Position numbers and translations under genes: made by a program | From: Bradyrhizobium sp. 164 | Lineage (GTDB): Bacteria; Pseudomonadota; Alphaproteobacteria; Rhizobiales; Xanthobacteraceae | Direction of reading: 5' to 3' | Length of the DNA stretch: 42,613 nucleotides | Assembly (NCBI RefSeq): GCF_023073715.1 | Contig: NZ_JADPKA010000082.1 | Span: forward strand, 1-42,613 | The notes under the pieces: generated by a model | Databases searched by the model: none | What the model was told of the DNA's origin: nothing | What the model saw: the letters and a program-made list of their open reading frames with translations, nothing else | Shown: piece by piece, positions 17,423-24,530 of the stretch | Layout: each line of letters begins with the position of its first letter | Position numbering within the stretch: the stretch's first letter is position 1

Positions 17423-17497
17423 GTCAAGCCTACGACGTCGGGGTGACCTACAGCAGGTCTTCGAATTGTCTGCGTCAGTCAACGGCGGACAAAAGCG

Positions 17498-18529
17498 ATG
17501 CTCACCTGGTTAGACGAATATACCGCGCATACGGGGCGCAATCTGAGGATGGCGCTTGCAAACAGGGTGTCCGGGATTACGGACAACACCAGCGACTACC
17601 AGATCGTTCGAGAGATGACGGATGGGGCCGCGGATCGCTTGTTCGCATCTGCCGAACTTGGAATTCCCTGCGATGAAACGTACGAAGCGGCCGCGGCACT
17701 GTGGCCATTCTTTCGTCGGCCCGACGAGCTGAAAGGTGCTGGCCCTTACGCTTGCGCAATCGGAGCCGACCTGGTCGCCCTTTTCGAGAATGCTGCCGCC
17801 TCTCCCGAGGTCGTGCGCACGGCCGATCAACTGCTCAAAGAGCGTATCTCCGCCTATATCGATATCGCCGATAAGGCGATCCGCCTTGGTCCGATGCTGC
17901 ACGTCAAGGCAATCCTTGTGACGCGGATTCCGAGAGACGACGAACCAGAGCCCAGCGAGGGATGGGCGCCGTCCGACACGGATCGGCTCCGCATCTTTGT
18001 CAAGCTCGGTCCCGTCGGGCGGGTCGCGCTCGGAACGGTCAAGTGGACCGCGGGATACGGGCCCGTGTGCTGCGACGAATTCGCTGCGTCGTTCCTGGGC
18101 GAGCTCGCGGACGTGAACTGGGATCCCGACGATTTGACGCCCAAGGTCGAGAGCCTCATCTGGTTGGCCTTGGCGTATTCGGTGGTGGCGGTGCCCCGTG
18201 ATCGCGAAAGACTGCGAGCGGGCGCCGACACGATGCGATGCCGGATGGACCGGAGCGCGCGTCGCGGATGGAAGCGCTTTACGCTGTTTCAAGTCGAACG
18301 TCTCAAGGCTCCCGCGAACAAGTTCGGCAGGACGGAGGGTGGAGAGCCGGATGGGTGGGAGCTCACCCGGCGGATCTCGGTGAGCGGCCACTTCAAGATG
18401 CAGCCCTACGGACCCAGGTCCGAACATCGTAAAGTGATTTTCGTCAGCACGCACTATCGTGGGCCGGTAGATGGCGCCCCGCTTCATCGGATTTCGGCGC
18501 TCAAGGCGCCGCCAAACCAACTCGCTTAG
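17498..18529 (+). CDS. Hypothetical mobile-element protein, paralogue of 14599-15864
   Basis: 343 aa. Residues about 1-270 resemble the N-terminal region of the gene at 14599-15864 (see there). The C-terminus is different: ISVSGHFKMQPYGPRSEHRKVIFVST followed by YRGP. A 'GH(F/W)...GxG...R.I.I...RGP' tail of this kind ends many uncharacterised phage and plasmid proteins, and a loosely similar His/Trp-rich tail is present in AcrVA2-type anti-CRISPR relatives. Function cannot be assigned. Its last 29 bp overlap the convergent gene at 18501-19214. Confidence 0.65.
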   Translation: MLTWLDEYTAHTGRNLRMALANRVSGITDNTSDYQIVREMTDGAADRLFASAELGIPCDETYEAAAALWPFFRRPDELKGAGPYACAIGADLVALFENAAASPEVVRTADQLLKERISAYIDIADKAIRLGPMLHVKAILVTRIPRDDEPEPSEGWAPSDTDRLRIFVKLGPVGRVALGTVKWTAGYGPVCCDEFAASFLGELADVNWDPDDLTPKVESLIWLALAYSVVAVPRDRERLRAGADTMRCRMDRSARRGWKRFTLFQVERLKAPANKFGRTEGGEPDGWELTRRISVSGHFKMQPYGPRSEHRKVIFVSTHYRGPVDGAPLHRISALKAPPNQLA

Positions 18530-19214
18530 GCGGCGCGAGAGCTCCCTTGTCGTTGGAGTTCATGTTCTCACGATTCCCAATAAACCGCTCCAGCATCCTT
18601 CGGACCTCAAGCACATTCGAGGACATTGCTTGGAAGACGGCCGAGTCCTCGTGCGGATCGCACATGAAGTGATCTAGCGGGAAGATTTCATCTTTCATGG
18701 CTAGAACGGTAATCTTATCGACAAGAATCCGTTCGACGAGATCTACAGCCTCCTCGCTATTGTTCTCGCAAAGATCGTGCACCGTGGGGACGACAATAGT
18801 CCCTTTACCTTGGATTCGGTTTATCAGCTCTTCGAGCTCCGGCCGCGTCTTCGAGTTGACTTCGTCGTGGACACCATGAGTCCAGGGATCGACGCCCATA
18901 TTGAAGCCCTCCAGTATCAAGTCCGCACGATGCTGCTGTACGTCTGGCCGATTCATGTAGTCGAGGAACTTCTGGACGAGTCCGATGTCCTTCGCGCGCC
19001 TTGCCTTTCCCCGTTTTCCAGTCGCGGTCGGGTCAATGTATCCATACAGCGGAAGTTTCGTTCCCACAGTCTCACTCCATTTGCTCGGGCCGGCGGCAGA
19101 GTTTTGCCGACCTGTCAAGTCCACGTCGTGGGTTAGACCCGCCAGCCGCTCACCTCTAAGCAACAAGTACCGGTGCAGCAGCGTCGCTCCCGGAACGTCT
19201 GTGCCTGAAACCAT
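18501..19214 (-). CDS. Hypothetical protein
   Basis: 237 aa, unrecognised. It reads as a soluble alpha/beta protein with a basic segment (DPTATGKRGKARRAKD) and a strand-rich centre (KGTIVVPTVHDLCEN, DKITVLAMKDEIFPLDHF) before a helical end. It is divergent from the DUF3846 gene with only 18 bp between starts, and it converges on the gene at 17498-18529 with a 29-bp overlap. The start position is uncertain because no good ribosome binding site is visible; initiation further inside is possible. Confidence 0.5.
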   Translation of the reverse strand: MVSGTDVPGATLLHRYLLLRGERLAGLTHDVDLTGRQNSAAGPSKWSETVGTKLPLYGYIDPTATGKRGKARRAKDIGLVQKFLDYMNRPDVQQHRADLILEGFNMGVDPWTHGVHDEVNSKTRPELEELINRIQGKGTIVVPTVHDLCENNSEEAVDLVERILVDKITVLAMKDEIFPLDHFMCDPHEDSAVFQAMSSNVLEVRRMLERFIGNRENMNSNDKGALAPPKRVGLAAP

Positions 19215-19232
19215 CGAACTTAGAGCAAAAGC

Positions 19233-19688
19233 ATGGCATCAAATTCGACGAAAATTGCGAAGATCGGGCCTCAGTTGAGCGCACCGCTGCGGGCGATCCT
19301 GATCGACCCGTTTCGCCGTGTTGTCGAGGCCCATGGTGTCGACCACCGTTTGGCTTCGCTCCAAGCGGCAGTCGGGGGCAACATCGCTTGGGGCACCGAA
19401 CTCAGGACCGGCGACGTGCTCTACGTCGATGACGAAGCGCTGCTTAAGCGCAATCCCGCGTTCTTCGCGCTGGGCAGGCGCACCTTCGCAGGATGTGGGC
19501 TTCTGGTCGGCCCCGAACGTCCGCGCATGACCGACGTGGTGTCGACCGTCGAGGAAATCGCAAAGAGGGTCCGCTTCGGCATCGCAATGGATGTCGACAA
19601 GCTCCTGACTGCCAAGTGCACGACGTTCGAAACTTCGGAAGAGTTTTTCAAGTATTTGCGCCGGCAGCGCGACGAAGAGCTCGAGTAG
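19233..19688 (+). CDS. DUF3846-like protein
   Basis: 151 aa. The sequence APLRAILIDPFRRVVEAHGVDHRLASLQAAVGG ... GDVLYVDDEALLKRNP ... FAGCGLLVGPE follows the DUF3846 layout: an 'ILIDP' strand, a helix, an 'AVGG' turn, a 'DVLYVDDE' strand and a 'GxGLLVG' end. The same blocks are fused to the C-terminus of the gene at 14599-15864. DUF3846 proteins occur on phages and plasmids and have no known activity. It is first in a plus-strand run; the next start is 27 bp downstream. Confidence 0.65.
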   Translation: MASNSTKIAKIGPQLSAPLRAILIDPFRRVVEAHGVDHRLASLQAAVGGNIAWGTELRTGDVLYVDDEALLKRNPAFFALGRRTFAGCGLLVGPERPRMTDVVSTVEEIAKRVRFGIAMDVDKLLTAKCTTFETSEEFFKYLRRQRDEELE

Positions 19689-19714
19689 CTCGCAAGCAGA
19701 TAGGAGGAAGGATC

Positions 19715-20455
19715 ATGGATTTCACCGACTCTGTCCAGCACGCCCGTGACCGCTTTGACGCGGACGATATCGATCCTGACGGAGGCAACACGGAAAACGT
19801 TGCTCAATCAGCAAAATCGATGATTGCGGAAGCGGACCGCGCGGTCGAGTCCTGCAACGAGGTCTTGCGTGATCAGCTCGAGAAAGTCGGCCGGAAGGTG
19901 CCAACCGAGAAGACGGTGGCGCTGATCTACACCGCTTACTGCGCGATCTCCGCCGCCGGCTCTCAGGCACAGTTCTTGGCTGAGCGTCAGATCAAGGTCC
20001 ACGGTAGCACGAAGAACGAGTGCTACCCGATCTTCCGGGCGTTCACCCGGACCGCGCATCCCTGGTTGCGCGACCGGGTGTGCAAGTATGCGCAAGTCGC
20101 GGCTCTTGCGGTCCACCAGCAGGTGGCGTCTGAAGCGTTTCCTGACTGGCTGAAGCGCCACCCGATCGAAAAGGCCTGTCGCGAGTACCGCCGCATCATG
20201 CGGGAACGGACCAAGTCGGAGCGGAATGAGCATCTGCAGCGTGTTTGGCAGTTCTTGGTTGATCCGAGGAAGGAGCCCGAGAGGGCGCCGATGGTCCCCG
20301 CCACGCCGATCACGCCGGGCCACGTCGGGTTGAAGCTCGCCGTGGTCGACTTCACGCACGATGGCAGCGGCAATTTTCGTGTGCTCGGAATCATGCCGCA
20401 CGATGCGGACGCCGTCATGCGTATGGCCCTGACCGCCGCGAACAAGGAAATGTAG
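19715..20455 (+). CDS. Hypothetical helical protein
   Basis: 246 aa, starting after a strong TAGGAGG site 7-8 bases upstream. It is mostly helical, with a central region rich in Arg and Trp (FTRTAHPWLRDRVCKYAQVAALAVHQ, FPDWLKRHP, ACREYRRIMRERTKSERNEHLQRVW). A short C-terminal strand section follows (HVGLKLAVVDFTHDGSGNFRVLGIMPHD). No family is recognised. It sits between the DUF3846 gene and the 170-aa gene in a tightly spaced plus-strand run (gaps 26 and 21 bp), so co-expression is likely. Confidence 0.6.
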   Translation: MDFTDSVQHARDRFDADDIDPDGGNTENVAQSAKSMIAEADRAVESCNEVLRDQLEKVGRKVPTEKTVALIYTAYCAISAAGSQAQFLAERQIKVHGSTKNECYPIFRAFTRTAHPWLRDRVCKYAQVAALAVHQQVASEAFPDWLKRHPIEKACREYRRIMRERTKSERNEHLQRVWQFLVDPRKEPERAPMVPATPITPGHVGLKLAVVDFTHDGSGNFRVLGIMPHDADAVMRMALTAANKEM

Positions 20456-20476
20456 ATGTAGTTAAGGAGTACAGAA

Positions 20477-20989
20477 ATGTCTACGATCGACACCGACAAC
20501 GACTTTATCCCCGCTGCCGTCTTCATGGAATCGGCAGCCATGGATCTCCAGGCAACGACGAGCTTTCTCGTGGACAACGCCGACGTTGCGTCGAAGCTCG
20601 GCGTGATGTCCGGCGGCGCTGTGCGGTACACCGTCACGGTCGACGTGTCCAACCCGGATCTCACCGCGGCTTTCACGCTGCCGCTCCATATGGTCATCGA
20701 TCCGCCGGCGCTGGCGTCAAAGATCGTAAGGGCATCGCGTCGCGGCAAGCTCCGGCTGGAAGGGTTTCAGGTCGTGGACGGCTTCTTCACGCAGCCGCGG
20801 CTCGTCCTTCTGATCCGTCGCCGCGTCGTCGGCCAGCTCTACTGCTCGCGCGATGGACAGAGCCTCGAGCTTGAGATCCGCGAACGTCCGGACGCGCGGG
20901 ACATGGGCAACGCGGTGCTGGCGCTCGGCTGTCTTTCCTTCAACGTGCATACGCCGCTCGGCTCCGCGCCGGCGGACCGCGTCCACTAA
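20477..20989 (+). CDS. Hypothetical protein
   Basis: 170 aa, unrecognised. It has an acidic N-terminus, a beta-rich middle (RYTVTVDVSNPDLTAAFTLPLHMVID) and a second half with hydrophobic strands and basic turns (RLVLLIRRRVVGQLYCSRD). AAGGAG lies about nine bases upstream of the ATG. The stop is 5 bp before the next gene, indicating an operon with the M41-like protease gene. Confidence 0.6.
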   Translation: MSTIDTDNDFIPAAVFMESAAMDLQATTSFLVDNADVASKLGVMSGGAVRYTVTVDVSNPDLTAAFTLPLHMVIDPPALASKIVRASRRGKLRLEGFQVVDGFFTQPRLVLLIRRRVVGQLYCSRDGQSLELEIRERPDARDMGNAVLALGCLSFNVHTPLGSAPADRVH

Positions 20990-20994
20990 CCTCA

Positions 20995-21666
20995 ATGCGA
21001 ATGGCGACGTTGTCTGACGAGTCCGTGATACGGCTTGACCGCGACCTTTTGCTTCGCCGTCCCGAGCTGGCCGACGCTTTTCTCGACGGTCGGCTCGGAG
21101 CGATCCTCCATGAGGTTGCCCACTACGCCGCCGCGAACGCGAGCGGCATGGTTAGGGGCCATCTCATCATTCACGCGAGCTCGGAACGCGCAGCCGCCGG
21201 TTTCGTGCCGGATGACGAGTCTGCGGAACAACTTAGGTCAGATCGCGCGCGGTGGTCGTTCGCGGCGTCTGCTGGTCTGCTTGCAGAGTTTTATTTCTGC
21301 GGAAATGGAAGACCGCGACGAGCGCAGGGTGACGTCGCCGCCTACCAGGCGGTATTTGGCCTAGCTCCAGCGGAAGAGATTATCGCTCGCTGGAAGCGCG
21401 ACCACCTTGCACGCGTCGGCGCTCTTACCGCCTGCATCGCGACGAATTTTGAGCGGTGCCTCAACTATTGTCGCAGCGAGCGTTTTCTGCTCGGGGACCA
21501 CCATGTGATCCCGAGCTGCATGCTGCAGCCGCCGAGATGGCGCTGGTTGAGCGAGCGGCTCGACGAGGCTGTTTGGACGTACCCGGTCAAGGAGCGCCGC
21601 CGGGCTCTGGAGGAATTTCTGGCTGCGAACGCATGCTTTCGAGGCGTCGGTATCCAGGTCGTCTGA
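20995..21666 (+). CDS. Stand-alone FtsH/M41-like zinc metalloprotease
   Basis: 223 aa. HEVAHYAA (His39-Glu40-x-x-His43) provides the zinc-binding HExxH motif. Further on, AGLLAEFYFCG (about 94-103) parallels the FtsH 'GGRAAEELxFG' box, and QGDVAAYQ (Asp113) parallels the FtsH segment carrying the third zinc ligand. This order is that of peptidase family M41, but there is no AAA+ ATPase and no membrane segment. It would need unfolded or flexible substrates, or a partner ATPase. ATG codons at 20995 and 21001 are both possible starts. It lies 5 bp after the preceding gene. The assignment is by motif pattern and could be another HExxH family. Confidence 0.6.
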   Translation: MRMATLSDESVIRLDRDLLLRRPELADAFLDGRLGAILHEVAHYAAANASGMVRGHLIIHASSERAAAGFVPDDESAEQLRSDRARWSFAASAGLLAEFYFCGNGRPRRAQGDVAAYQAVFGLAPAEEIIARWKRDHLARVGALTACIATNFERCLNYCRSERFLLGDHHVIPSCMLQPPRWRWLSERLDEAVWTYPVKERRRALEEFLAANACFRGVGIQVV

Positions 21667-21697
21667 GCAGTAATCGTGCTTCCATGCCGGCAACAAG

Positions 21698-21712
21698 CTT
21701 CGTTCCCGAAAT
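21698..21712 (+). repeat. Conserved 15-nt motif, copy 1
   Basis: CTTCGTTCCCGAAAT, 32 nt after the protease stop codon and 57 nt before the ATG at 21769. It contains TTCG and CGAA flanking TTCC, an imperfect dyad. Identical copies are at 22975 and 26327; this copy and copy 3 also share CAAG before it and TT after it. Here the following hairpin is short (GCCC/GGGC, 21718-21731). Confidence 0.75.
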
Positions 21713-21768
21713 TTCTTGCCCTCCAATGGGCCATGGTCGGGACGTCCATTCATATTCGGAGATCAAAC

Positions 21769-22953
21769 ATGCCCGACACCGACCTGCGCATTCGCCTCGT
21801 TACGCCCAAGGAGGCGTTCGACGACCTCAGTCGCAACCCGTGCCCATTCCTCCTCATCAACATCGAGCGGCACCCTCGCGGCATTCCCATGCCGAACCAG
21901 CGCCTGCTGGAGCGGCTTCGGGAGGATTGCGACGATGACCTCCTGATCGTCCCGACCAAAGCTGCCGAACTCGATGCAGTCCTGCCGCTCTGCCGGGACC
22001 GGGACAGGTTCATCGCTGGTGAGTTCGTTCTGATGGAGGTTACCAAGCTCCACGAGACCCCCGAGCGTCCGCATGGTGGACAGGACGTGGCAGGACTGGA
22101 GGAGCGCGCCCGTGATGGACTGTACGTGACTGTGACGATGGTGACCGAGCGGCTGCGGGCCTGCGACGATCGTCAGGAAGGCCGCAAGATGGCCACCGAA
22201 ACGCGGCGGGGCGAGATCTTCGAGACCCTGCAGCCGCTGCTCAGGAACTTGTCGGCGAGGAACTGCTTCGATGCTGGCCAGAGGCGTGTGGAGGCTTGGT
22301 ATCCGGGGTTGACCGCACATCAGGCCATGAAGTCGGTCTATGCTGGCGTGCTGGAAGGGTTGCGCAATGGCGCCAAGCGGGCGTTCGTGAAGGAGGAGCA
22401 GCTCGAACTCGTGCGCACCTCTTACGCGGTCTACGCCAAGGCTGAGCAGCTCCTGAAGGCTCAGCACGCGATGTCCGCCGAGCTCCGCAAGGTGATGGAG
22501 AGCGGCGAATTCGTGAAGGCGAATGCGCAGGAGCAGCATGAGATGCAGGCGAAGTTTCTGCGCGAGCGTGCGACGGCCCAGCATCAGGAGCTCGCGCACA
22601 ACAAGGAGGGCGGGCCGTCGCTGCCGCAGCTGATGCTGGCGGCCGCGGCGATGGACCTCAACCCGTCCTCCATCTATGCCAACGTTATCTTCTACAAAAG
22701 CGAACTCGATTGCGCGATGCTCCTGGGCCGCGTCGAACGCGGCGTCGGCGTCATGTTCGAGCCGAAGCACATCAAACGGCTGAAGCGCTTCATGTCGCTG
22801 GCGGATGCAAGCGACGGCGTCGATGCGGAGACTGAGGCGGCCCGCGCGCTCCGGGATCTCGCTCTCCGGGTGAGGGCGCGGGCGCCTTGGGAAGAGTTTT
22901 TCACCGTTGCGGAGGCGGATGGCCGCGAGTTCTGGATCAATAAGGCATTGTAG
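21769..22953 (+). CDS. Hypothetical helical mobile-element protein
   Basis: 394 aa from ATG 21769 (GGAG seven bases upstream; frame is open further upstream). Unrecognised. An N-terminal alpha/beta region (RIRLVTPKEAFDDLSRNPCPFLLINIERHP) is followed by a long helical section rich in Glu, Lys and Gln (about 170-300, KANAQEQHEMQAKFLRERATAQHQELA) that may be coiled coil. A variable C-terminal domain ends in FTVAEADGREFWINKAL. It stands between motif copies 1 and 2, directly upstream of the StbB-like gene, where some MOB-F systems encode an oriT- or DNA-binding accessory protein. That role is only positional inference. Confidence 0.6.
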   Translation: MPDTDLRIRLVTPKEAFDDLSRNPCPFLLINIERHPRGIPMPNQRLLERLREDCDDDLLIVPTKAAELDAVLPLCRDRDRFIAGEFVLMEVTKLHETPERPHGGQDVAGLEERARDGLYVTVTMVTERLRACDDRQEGRKMATETRRGEIFETLQPLLRNLSARNCFDAGQRRVEAWYPGLTAHQAMKSVYAGVLEGLRNGAKRAFVKEEQLELVRTSYAVYAKAEQLLKAQHAMSAELRKVMESGEFVKANAQEQHEMQAKFLRERATAQHQELAHNKEGGPSLPQLMLAAAAMDLNPSSIYANVIFYKSELDCAMLLGRVERGVGVMFEPKHIKRLKRFMSLADASDGVDAETEAARALRDLALRVRARAPWEEFFTVAEADGREFWINKAL

Positions 22954-22974
22954 CGCAAGTATTTTCGTAACGAT

Positions 22975-22989
22975 CTTCGTTCCCGAAAT
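22975..22989 (+). repeat. Conserved 15-nt motif, copy 2
   Basis: CTTCGTTCCCGAAAT, 22 nt after the preceding stop codon. It is followed by a small AGGCC/GGCCT stem and the 12-bp hairpin at 23014-23042, ahead of the StbB-like gene. Confidence 0.75.
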
Positions 22990-23013
22990 CCTTAGGCCGA
23001 ACTGGCCTTAATA

Positions 23014-23042
23014 GAAGGGCTCCGCAATCGGCGGGGCCCTTC
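23014..23042 (+). terminator. Hairpin upstream of StbB-like gene
   Basis: GAAGGGCTCCGC pairs with GCGGGGCCCTTC (12 bp including one G-U, 5-nt loop), 24 nt after motif copy 2. It resembles the hairpin after motif copy 3 in position and sequence. A short GCGTTT follows, so it could terminate the upstream transcript or act as a leader structure. Confidence 0.5.
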
Positions 23043-23049
23043 GCGTTTC

Positions 23050-23075
23050 GGCTCCCGTCAAACGAAGAGGGAGCC
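23050..23075 (+). promoter_or_regulatory. Hairpin sequestering the RBS of StbB-like gene
   Basis: GGCTCCC (23050-23056) pairs with GGGAGCC (23069-23075). The Shine-Dalgarno GAGGGAG is in the loop edge and 3' arm, and the ATG follows two bases later. Translation initiation should depend on opening of this stem. Confidence 0.5.
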
Positions 23076-23077
23076 AC

Positions 23078-23926
23078 ATGGCCAAGACCAAATCGCCGAC
23101 CCACCCCGTAAAGAAGCTCGCCCCGCCCGTCACGTGCATTGTCGACGGCGACGTGGGCGGCGTCGGGAAGTCGCTGCTCGCGATCCTCCTCGCGATGGCG
23201 TTCTCGCTCGTCGACCTCACGCTGAAAGTCTTCGAGCTCGACGAGCAGGGCAAGCTCCAGAGATTTCTGGGCCCCGAGGTCCAGAGCCTGCATGCCGCTA
23301 GGCTCGACGCGGATGCCGATGGCGAGCGCGACCTTCTGCCCGTCTTCGCCCCCTTCCATGAGGCCCTCACGACCATGCCGCAGACGAATACGTCGGTGTT
23401 GCTCGAGGTGGGGGGCGCGCTGACCGAGCTCGCGAACGCGTTCATCGCGGAGGTCGACGTCGACGACGACATCTCGGCGCTCGGTCTGAACGTGGTGGTC
23501 TTCCTGGTCATGGTCGCCACGGCGGAGTCAGTGCGTCAGGTGCTCGGACAAGCGGCGAGGCTCGAGCGCATCCTGCCCTCCGCTCAAATCGTGATCGTCC
23601 TCAATGAGCGCGACGGCTGCCCGCAGAAGGCCTCGCACGACATGCCGGACGAATTGGCCAAAGGTGTTGACCGCCTCCTCGACACTTATACCCACATCCG
23701 CCTGCCGCGGCTGAGGCCTCAGTCGCGACGCCTGTTGGAGATGCTGGGTGAGTCGCCGCCGGTGATCATGTCCTGGCGCCACGACCACTTCCGCGAGGCC
23801 ATGATGCGGACGAGACAGCCGCTGTCGTACGCGAAGCGCTTCGTGAACGACGTTGCGGACTGGAGCGGAAAGATTCACAAAGAACTGACGCGCATCCTCC
23901 CGTTCCTCGGGGGCGGACATGGCTGA
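23078..23926 (+). CDS. StbB/ParA-like ATPase
   Basis: 282 aa. A deviant Walker A motif lies near the N-terminus (DGDVGGVGKS, residues 23-32) as in ParA/MinD-type P-loop ATPases. A Walker-B-like strand (VLLEVGG) and NVVVFLVMVA follow. Gene order (this gene, small membrane protein, coupling protein, MOB-F relaxase) matches StbB of R388-type systems, where Stb proteins affect plasmid positioning and conjugation. Partition or positioning of transferred DNA is therefore the likely role. The ribosome binding site lies in a hairpin. Its end overlaps the next gene by 8 bp, indicating coupling. Confidence 0.7.
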   Translation: MAKTKSPTHPVKKLAPPVTCIVDGDVGGVGKSLLAILLAMAFSLVDLTLKVFELDEQGKLQRFLGPEVQSLHAARLDADADGERDLLPVFAPFHEALTTMPQTNTSVLLEVGGALTELANAFIAEVDVDDDISALGLNVVVFLVMVATAESVRQVLGQAARLERILPSAQIVIVLNERDGCPQKASHDMPDELAKGVDRLLDTYTHIRLPRLRPQSRRLLEMLGESPPVIMSWRHDHFREAMMRTRQPLSYAKRFVNDVADWSGKIHKELTRILPFLGGGHG

Positions 23927-24521
23927 GCGGCTCAAGGCATTCCTGAAGGATGTGAGCACCCTGCGCGCGCAGCAGAGTGCGGAGCAGTTGGCGCGTATGG
24001 ACCGGCTGAAGGCGATGACGCCCGAACAGCTCGTTCGCCTCCCGCGCCCAGAACTGCAAGGACTCACTGATCGGCAGTATGCCGAGATCGTTCGCTACGT
24101 CGCACCGGAGCATCGGTTGCCGGAGCCGCAGGCGGTGTCGGTGGGTAAGCCTACTTCCTGGACAGGTCTCCGCTGGATCGCGATCCCGACGGCTGCGCGA
24201 GCAGCGATGCTCGGCGTGTTGACGGGGCTCCTCGTACTCTTCGTGAGCCTCGCGGTCGGCCCCGCCCTCGATTGGTGGCACTACCGCACCCCGCCGGTCC
24301 GCAGCGTGCAAGCCTCGACCTGGCCGCCCTGCCAGCGGCTCAGCGGCTGGGTCGATGGCTGTACCTACGTGCCAATGCGAGACATGGCGTGGGATCGCGC
24401 CGCGAGCCTGCTCGAGATGCCTGAGGCGGAGCTGCGGCAGGCCAACCAACACATCGGCCCGGCCTACATCCCCGCCCAGACGACGCTCGTCGTGTGGCGG
24501 CATCGTGGCCAACTCAATTAG
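23919..24521 (+). CDS. StbC-like single-pass membrane protein
   Basis: 200 aa. A charged cytoplasmic helix region (about 1-80, EQLARMDRLKAMTPEQL) precedes one membrane segment (AAMLGVLTGLLVLFVSLAVGPAL, about 89-111). The C-terminal domain has two cysteines and a LysM-like layout (CQRLSGWVDGCTYV ... AASLLEMPEAELRQANQHI). It overlaps the StbB-like gene by 8 bp and precedes the coupling protein by 9 bp, so it probably forms a membrane complex with one or both. The StbC-like label is by gene order; the sequence alone would be called hypothetical. Confidence 0.6.
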   Translation: MAERLKAFLKDVSTLRAQQSAEQLARMDRLKAMTPEQLVRLPRPELQGLTDRQYAEIVRYVAPEHRLPEPQAVSVGKPTSWTGLRWIAIPTAARAAMLGVLTGLLVLFVSLAVGPALDWWHYRTPPVRSVQASTWPPCQRLSGWVDGCTYVPMRDMAWDRAASLLEMPEAELRQANQHIGPAYIPAQTTLVVWRHRGQLN

Positions 24522-24530
24522 GAGACTGAC

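Noticed and set aside
17510..18520. Minus-strand frame of 336 codons
   Set aside because: Antisense of the hypothetical gene at 17498-18529, whose start, paralogy and tail motif support the plus strand.
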